Shown in pieces: positions 56,132 through 64,000 of a stretch of DNA of 64,000 nt; the stretch's first letter is position 1; each line of letters opens with the position of its first letter. Source of the DNA: Crossaster papposus (Eukaryota > Echinodermata > Asteroidea > Velatida > Solasteridae). The stretch spans positions 558,001 through 622,000 of the forward strand of contig JBAIAA010000743.1 of assembly GCA_037893245.1 (NCBI GenBank). The letters run 5' to 3'. Made by a program: the position numbers and the translations under genes. Below the pieces are notes generated by a model. It had not been told where the DNA came from. It saw only the letters and a program-made list of their open reading frames with translations, and did no database searches.

Positions 56132-58083
56132 AAAACAACAGCAACTGTAATTTTGTATACCGGATGTAGACTACGCTATGTACTGGCACAATACGCGAAG
56201 TTAAAGTAAAATCTTCGCACCTCTAACCCGGTTCGGCTTTCCTGACAATTGCACAAAACCTGCCAATTAACAAACATCCTCTTCAAGCTAAGACGCCCGG
56301 ATCAGTCAGGTTCCAGTGCTTGTTTAGGGGATTCTTCATTTTTTAGGTTGCCTAATACTTGGTAAGCTGTGTTTCCTTCCTCCGCGATACAACTTAAGAC
56401 ATCGGGTTTAAAGTTCTACGTACAAGAAGAGGGCAATCGTCGGTAATGGCATAGGAAGATAAGGAGATGAATACAGAAATAAGATTTGTCATCCTAAAAG
56501 TATAGTTTAAGGCACGCACATCACGCGGTTTTAATCATTTTCATTTGGAAACAGCCGTAATTTTAAACAGAACTTCCTTTTCTGTTTTTTCTTTCTTTTT
56601 TCTTGGCGGTTAGATTGGGGTTGCCGATAATTCAACCTTGTGTGGAAGTAAGACTTTTTTCCAATGGGACTTGTGACTCCTCCGCTGATAGAATCCTCGA
56701 GATTTAATACGAAATCCTGTTGTAACCCTGGAAGAAACACACACACACACCGTACCGCGCCAATTAACAAGATTAGTGGTCGACCGCAAGTGAACTCCAA
56801 ACGCGGTTCTATACATTTGCCCGGCCGGTAAGTGTCCGGTCGCCACGCGTCGCGATAACGCGTCACCGCTCACGCTGCTGCTTAAAACCTTTATAATGAC
56901 AATTTGGTAGGATATTGTTAATGATCACTGCCCTTGAAATCTGACAAAGATGATTTGTAATGTGTGATTTAAAAGAAAGGTGCAGTGAAAACAGCACTAT
57001 CGGGGGGTCATCGACTGCCAAGTCATTGACACCGTCTACCGTTTCGTGCTGATGGCGTCTGTAACTAATCGGGGGAGAGTTCGTCATCGATTAAAAGGAA
57101 TTTCTTTTTATTTTATTGCCAGCACATTATCATGCTTCTCAAGGGCGCACAGTTTACGGAGTGTGTCAAAACACGAGGGGTAGTTAAAGAGGGTGTCTTG
57201 TGGGTTCCAAAGCAGTGACATTGAACATTTCTGAAACAGCGCCATCCAGCGACCTAAGTGTTATTAAAGTGTAGTCTGGTTCCCAGACCAAATAATTCTG
57301 ACTATTTCTGATGAATTATTATGGGCCTTTTCGAAACCTTTGCTTCGTCTTCGGATCCGGTTCGCCTCCAAATTTCAAATCACCGAGAAGCAACTAGAAA
57401 TGGAGGCAAATGCAAATATCTTAACTTTTGGGTTTACATCAATCAATTGAATGTTTCGGAAGCAAATCAGGCATCAGAATGTGGCCGGAGAGCTCGCAGT
57501 TGGGAAACTAAAACCGCCTTAAGCCGAAGACGATTCGTAAAGGCCCTAGGTCTGGTAGCCGCCAATGCCACGTGACTAAAACTGGAGGAATTCTCCAGTT
57601 TTCGAAAATGTCCGCAGTTTTTCAAACACGCTTTATTGACGTTCGGTTATTATCGTTAACGTTCGCGATGTTCGAGTGTTTCCGGAAGTTAAGTGGTTGC
57701 AAGGTAACGTTAATAAAATAATGTCCATTCTCTTTTCTGGTTTTTATAAAATCAAACTCGCATTGGCAAAAGTCAACACCAGACAAAATGCCTAATATTA
57801 AATATCACAGTCATTGTAGTCATTGTGCTTTTTGGGGAGAGTCGTTGTATTGCGTCATTATCAATTGTTGTCGCCGGCGGCTATACCTACAATTTAACTT
57901 AATTAATGCTTCGTGTACAAATGTAAAGGTATAAAAACCGTTCACTAATTATATCTAGTATAATCCAAGCCTGATTTACACAGTCACAATTTGAGAAAAA
58001 TCACAAAATCTGTATTTGTAAGAAATTTAAGAAGTTATTAGGCCACAGTGATATAGAGCAATGATGAAAGAACAGATGCCGAC

Positions 58084-58236
58084 AACTTAAATAAATTAAA
58101 TTAGACAGATGGAAATTGCTGTTGTCCTCATGAAAACTTAAATAAATTAAATTAGACAGATGGAAATTGCTGTTGTCCTCATGAAAACTTAAATAAATTA
58201 AATTAGACAGATGGAAATTGCTGTTGTCCTCATGAA
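58084..58236 (+). repeat. 51-bp x 3 identical tandem repeat
   Basis: Three units starting AACTTAAATAAATTAAATTA with no differences among them. Confidence 0.93.
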
Positions 58237-60049
58237 AACTGTTTTCATTGTTTACTTTTGTTTAATTATTTTCAATGTGATGTAAATGTAATTTGTTGAA
58301 TGTAATTACTATTATTGTGCAAGGAAGCAGATTTGAACAAAAATATGGAACACAAAGTCATACTATTTGACATCATTTCTGAGTAAAGCTGGACTAGTGC
58401 AATACCCAGTGTGTTGCTCAAACAATAGATGCAAGAAAAGGGTCATTTTTAGTATGTCCACACACATACGTAGCTAGCTACCTATAGGCTAAACTGGTAT
58501 TTCTAACAGGACAAGACAAGACTGGACAGGACTGGTGGTAGTGGTCAGTAAATCCGAAGTGATTATTGATGGATAAATAGCAGTACTGTTTGCACACGGT
58601 GGGGTCGTTTTGAGGTTATAGTGCGGCCAGTTGCATTAATAGAAACCAAACCAAGCTCCACGACACACCGCCTTTAAATCCAAAGAAGCCCCCGTGGTCC
58701 GAAGGTTCAAAGCTCAGACAACCACATACAAACAATGCAGTAAAACAAGGAGCAGGGTCATGAACCATCAATTTAACCAACTTACTTTGACCTTCTGTCA
58801 ATGCACGAGATGGCTTTAGAAAGTGAATTTTTCTAGAACAAAAACCACCAAAAAACCAGTCCCGCGCAGCGCTCTTATGACCGTGCCCGCCGAGGTGTCA
58901 AAAGTACTATCGGTTTAATGAGAAGGAAACCTGCAGTCATAATGCAAGGCGTCTTGCTCCTGTCGGCTTGCGAGATCTGTTTCAACAATGAACGGATACT
59001 CTTCAGAAGCAACAGGAAGGGGTGCGGCTCGCGTGATTGATGTGGTTTGTACTTGTCACGAGAGAACAGAAGTTGTTTCCTGGGATGTTGCACCTAGTAG
59101 CCTGTTGACCTTCTCACTCATTGAACCACTGCGGTCCTAGACCCTCGGCGATTGACTGTTTCGCTGGGTCAGGGTGTTGGAAGAACAGATACGGATGAAG
59201 GTTTGGGCATGGAAAGGAACCGGGCCGTACGTACCAGGCCCCACGGTCAAGCGTCTGGTTTGGGATCCAAAACTGTTTGCCATTTCTTGGAATCTTTTCA
59301 AATTTAAGAGTGTTTGAGTAATTGTGTAAAGCATCATACTGGCAAATTACCGGGATCCATTCAACTGGACCTATCGAGTGGGTGTATTTCAATACCTCCT
59401 GATCTCATTGACATGCTAAATATTTGGAGATCGGAGGTGAGAAAAAGTTAATTTTAAAGCGGGAAATCAGTGGAAAATACTTGGAAAACAGGCTCTGCAA
59501 TAATAAACCAAAGTAGCGACAATTTATTCCCAACACTATTAATATTGTATAAAGTGCGGTGACATCTCGTGCTCGTAAACCAGAGGCTCCACCGCTATAC
59601 TAATCACTGTATCCAGAAGTTGTTATTCTTCGGGGGAAACACTAGAAAACGCAAACTAATTAGCCTGCGGTTGGGGTTAGACCTCTCCCTCACCCCACAA
59701 TACATGACCCCGGGCACTCTGCTTGTCCTAACTGGATGATACGTCAAGCTTGGCGCAAAGAACGTATTAAGCCCTGACGTGCCCAGAACGACCAGCGGAA
59801 ATCCCTATTTCAGGGGTGTTTAGCCTGTCCGTTGAGGTTATCGCTTAGCGCCTCGATCACTTCTGTCCCGAGGGGGATTAGCGCTGATTAGGCGCTGTGG
59901 CACACGCACCTTTGGTCACGATTTCAAAAATATCAAATGGATACAAAATAATGAGCAACCAAAAGTCAGCAAACAAAACACTTTCAATTCAAGAGCAAAT
60001 TCGGGCCATGGTAATGCATAGTTCGAGCATAGAGAAAGGCCGTGTCCGA

Positions 60050-60290
60050 AACTCCATAGCTACGCGTAGTTGTAATGAGCGAACACCTAGACATTTGGTC
60101 ATGTCGTGTGCCGCTCTCATCCATGTAATGCCCGCAAACTTAACAATTTCCTCTCTCCATCTTGTTTTCTGTCTTCCCCGACTACGTGAACCACCTTGGT
60201 CTCTATAGGTTTGTCCATCTGTTGTTCGGGCATTATGCCCTGCCCACCTTCATTTCCTCTTCTTGGTGTTCCACGATGTCTTGTACTTTT
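60050..60290 (-). pseudogene. LINE reverse-transcriptase C-terminal fragment
   Basis: A minus-strand frame reads RWAGHNART, then RSRGRQKTRW and EEIVKFAGITWMRAAHD. This is the RWAGH...GRPKTRW...AG..W..AA pattern at the end of RTE/Jockey-type LINE polyproteins. A stop precedes RWAGH and similarity fades after it, so it is a dead fragment. Confidence 0.7.
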
Positions 60291-62850
60291 GTTTGCTCTC
60301 TTATCTATTGACAAGTTGTTCTGTCCTTACGTTGTAGACCCGTTACGTTATAGACCCCATTTAATCTCACGTGTGTGAGTCAACCATCTTTTCATGTCTG
60401 GTCCATCAATTTTGTTTTCAAAGAGATAGCACAGCGAGCACCAAGAATGATCGCCGGTCAGAATATATACACTGACGATTGCATCTAATTCGTGACAAGT
60501 TGTCAGAAAACATTAGCTGACCTTGGCCTCGACAAAAAATGTTCGGCCCCCTAGACAATTATTTACCACTTGGCAACTGTCTTCTTGTTGCTTCTGAAGG
60601 AAAATCCAATGATTCATCTCATCTTAGTCAGCCAGTTCATCAGATGAACCTGATCAAAATGTAATTAGATTATGGAAACGTTATCCCAACGGGTTGTTCT
60701 CTTTTTCTTTCTTTTTCTTCCCGCTTAATTACTGGGGTCAAACCAGGACGATGAAATAATGTTTAAAGAGGTCCTCGGTATTTACGGGTGGTAAATGTTT
60801 ATTAAGAAACCCTCATGTACTTTTTAGTTGGTTCGGTTTTTGTGTGTCTAATTAAATGTCTATTTTGGGGGGCACAAGGCTAGTTTAGAAACCAGCGACT
60901 AAAATATCTTCCCTTTAAAGGCAACATTATGTGTACAACGTTTGTAAACATAAAACAAACCACTAAAAACTAAATTATTATGAACTACTTTACTTGATAG
61001 TGGATAATAGTCTCAGGCAGCCTGTGAAATCACGGCACCTGATTATGTCATGTTGAAGAAAAGTGGAATGTTTGTATCAATTTTCCCATACAGCACAGTC
61101 ACGTTGACTGGTTCTCAATCAGCTCGCTGGTTTCCGCCGATCGACTGTGACAGTGACTGATGTAATAACGGTGTCCCAAAGGAGACACCAGAGACGCGGC
61201 CGTGCAGTCAGGTCTGATTTGACGGACACAAAGAGACACACAGAGAGAATCCAGAGGCAGGGGATCGGGAGAGACTAAACTTGAGGGGAGAGACTAGACT
61301 TGTGAAAGAGGGGGAATTCCGAAGAGAAAGTGGCTTTGACGTTTCAGGCCAGTATATAGTAGCGACGGGGGATTTATCCCCACCGTGTCCTCCCCCATTG
61401 CAGCAGATGGGCGGGCTTCTCAGGAAAGACGTGTCACCTTTGATTTGACTGTTGCAGTGTATAGGTCGGAGGCTCAAATAGTAAAACGATTATAAAAGGA
61501 GCCACGGTTTTAGATCCGCTTGCATGCAACAAATATAGGGTCGATTACCTTTCATTTTTGCGCGGGCAACAAACTTTGGGTGGGTGTTGGATGAGTATAA
61601 TATTATTGAGGCCTACACGGTGAATTGACTTAAATTTGTAGGGGGGTGGGGGGACACCACTCAAGGCAATATTGTTTGTGTGTAATGGCACATGGACTTA
61701 AACGTTCGGCTCAGGCATTTAACGCGTCCAAGCCCATTCCATAACGAGCCAGTTTTAAACATACTTTAAAACATTCCTTAATTATAATGCAAATTTATCT
61801 TGGCAACGGTCATTATCATGTTAATCATCGCAGAATCTGCAGTAAATGAAGTGACCTCCCAGAAAGAAAAGAAAAACCGGCCAGTATACCAGTTTACGCT
61901 TCCAAACTCTCTTGCTTGTGCCCGCCCAGTTGCTCTGCCCTGGCTCCGAGTACAGTTTCTGGGAATACAGCGGTACGGATATAAGGTCTGGCCAAGGAGA
62001 ATCTAATACGCGTGACGCCTGAATGATAAACACATCCATCAACGCAAAATGTTCTTGAGGGGGAGTTTTATTTGCCGGACTCGTTTCACTCAACGGCGAC
62101 CACCTGTACTAGCCCCCCCCCCCCCCTTCTCCAGTTGACGGTGACGTTTTCCTTGTGGTAAAAGAAAAAGGCAAAAATCCATGACCTGGATATCCGCGTC
62201 CTGAAAGGTGGTCCCAACTCTCAAACTATTAATGCTAAATCACTGTACTCTGGGGGGAAAAACACGTAGAAGTGAATGCCTTCTACGGGCCTATATGGTA
62301 GCACATTATGTAACAGAAACATATTCATGGTTTCATTAATAAGCTCTAAACAAACACACATCGTGCAATTGTGAAATGTACTGTACTATTATAGAGCGTG
62401 TAAAGATGACCTCAAAATCTTGCGAGATTTTACGAGAATACACCACATCCGGGCACCATGTATAGGATCAACGTGTCAAACATCAATTTGTGTTGGCATT
62501 TCGTTTGCATTATGACTATGGCAATTCGATCAAGGGCAATAAATGGGTATTTTGAAACAAAATAAAGCATTCTCATTTACAACAAACTTCAAGTTACGTG
62601 TACATGTATACCTTTTATTCCTGAGCTCGGCGGATGGATATTTGGCCTATTTACTTGGTTGTACCAATAATATAAGGAAGTAGAACAACTTCTTTTTGTA
62701 AATAATTAGCGGCTCTTAAAATTAGATGAATAATTTCAAACTCCATGCGAACCTGGGCCCAATTTCCAGAAGGTCACGTTCATGTAGTGGGCACTCAATT
62801 GGGCTTTTATTAACAAAAGGAAAACTTGTTTTGCCTTCCCCTAGCGAGAG

Positions 62851-62909
62851 GGATGGGGGTGGGGTGGGGAGAGGGAGGGGGTGGGGTGGGGAGAGGGAGG
62901 GGGTGGGGG
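62851..62909 (+). repeat. G-rich tandem repeat, G-quadruplex prone
   Basis: Two copies of a 28-bp unit based on GGGGTGGGGTGGGGAGAGGG; multiple runs of four G. Confidence 0.8.
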
Positions 62910-64000
62910 AGGTCACATTCGAAGAGTTTAAAGTTGATCAAAATAACAAACTGCTATCACTATCCATTTCCCAAAATTTTACCAATGGGTTGTCAGCTCC
63001 GTTTCACACGAGTTTAAAGATTTCTAAACAAGAATCTCCCCCTCCCCCCCCCACCCCCCTAAGACTCAAGGGATGAGTGAGAGCTACACAGAAGCAAAAT
63101 AAAATCTGGCATTGATTGAATTCCATGACAAATGGACAGGAATTGTATCTGTTCGTTCCAATTAGACTGATGAGGGCGGCATAAATGAAACATCTCCCAA
63201 CAGGCGATTTGTGGCGGCACGCACGCATCACGAGAAGGCTCGTGATTTATCACGACTTTTGCGATCGATTTATATATATAGGGAAGAAGACGAAATCAGT
63301 CTAAATTCCCAAATGCACAGGATATCTCGGATAATTAACGGGGGATTTTGGACTTCTCCCCAAGTTGGACTGAATGTTCACACAGCTGACGGTGTAAAAC
63401 AACACATGCATGGGCAGCCGTACGGTGATGAAAGAGTGTCACATTTTCTAAATGAATCACGGGTGATGGGCGTGTCGAGTGTCGCAATAATTATCCGACG
63501 GCAACAGGTGAAATGTCCGTTGAAATGTCCACATGTATACTGCATGTTGTCTTGAACGATTACTATATAGTAACTCCTTGAATTTATCTGTGCTGGGGCT
63601 TCATTCCAAGTGTTTCTTCAAGAATTATACTGGGATATCTCTAAACAAAAGTCGGGTTTTTGTTTAATTACTGTACGAGGTAGTTAATTGTCTTAAATGA
63701 ATATTATATGCGGTTGATGGTCTGTAAAAGTTCTGTACGCAATAATGCCCACAAAAACCCCGCCAACTTACAAACAAAAGGCGCCAAAGGAGTTCAACTA
63801 TTTCTTTAAAAAAAGTTCAAGGAATAAAGCCAGCTCGGTATATTGTCCTTCAGACAGACACTCGTGAACATACGCACAAACTACGCCGATATCGATGCTA
63901 CAGTCATCGTGCTGATAAAAAAAGCTTTAGCTCGGAAAATTAACTTGTCACTCAACGGGCCAACATAAGCAAATGTCATATGTCGTGACTGCACAAATTC

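Larger units (their letters stand above)
56132..64000. other. Intergenic, no gene seen
   Basis: Apart from the LINE fragment and tandem repeats, nothing supported. The longest frames (62726-63076, 63211-63555) run through low-complexity or unrecognised sequence. Confidence 0.55.

Noticed and set aside
61208..61477. 89-codon minus frame
   Set aside because: No motif, no homologous look, biased by GA-rich low-complexity sequence.

Overview
This window is eukaryotic nuclear DNA, AT-rich, with one clear protein-coding gene spread over about 35 kb of the minus strand and a very high load of small non-autonomous transposons. The intron/exon structure, the MITE-rich introns, the tRNA-derived SINEs with AAT tails and the protein's relationship to metazoan kinesin-3 motors suggest a marine invertebrate, plausibly a deuterostome such as an echinoderm. 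The species cannot be fixed from sequence alone.

Gene: a kinesin-3-type motor protein closest in layout to KIF28/KLP-6 (motor, FHA, KIF1-like stalk, no PH domain seen) runs from a start codon at 38465 down to a probable stop at 3093. I assembled 26 exons by hand. Every junction keeps the reading frame and uses GT/AG splice sites, giving a predicted protein of 1079 residues. Exons 1-13 form the motor head and neck (P-loop, both switch motifs and the microtubule-binding helix all present). Exons 14-16 hold a short coiled coil and the FHA domain. Exons 17-21 carry the KIF1-like central region. Exons 22-25 form a coiled coil and a proline/glutamate-rich tail. The inferred last exon would end the protein in Cys-Thr-Ile-Met, a CaaX-type prenylation signal.

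Introns: they hold several MITE families. R1 is a 210-245 bp family in TTAA sites. R2, R3, R5, R6 and R7 are other families with terminal inverted repeats. There are two large minisatellites: a 16-bp unit at 20476-21146 and a 21-bp unit at 26221-26899. There is also a TA-flanked hairpin element, a pair of hammerhead-ribozyme-like arms, a 40-nt poly-C run in intron 1, and a perfect RFX X-box match in intron 5.

Upstream (38.5-64 kb): no convincing gene. This stretch contains a 531-bp fold-back element with an intact 8-bp target duplication, Harbinger-like elements with TTA duplications (two of them nested inside an R3 copy), two tRNA-derived SINEs, a decayed LINE reverse-transcriptase fragment, and several short tandem arrays. 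Downstream (1-3092): possible long 3' UTR plus one R1 copy.
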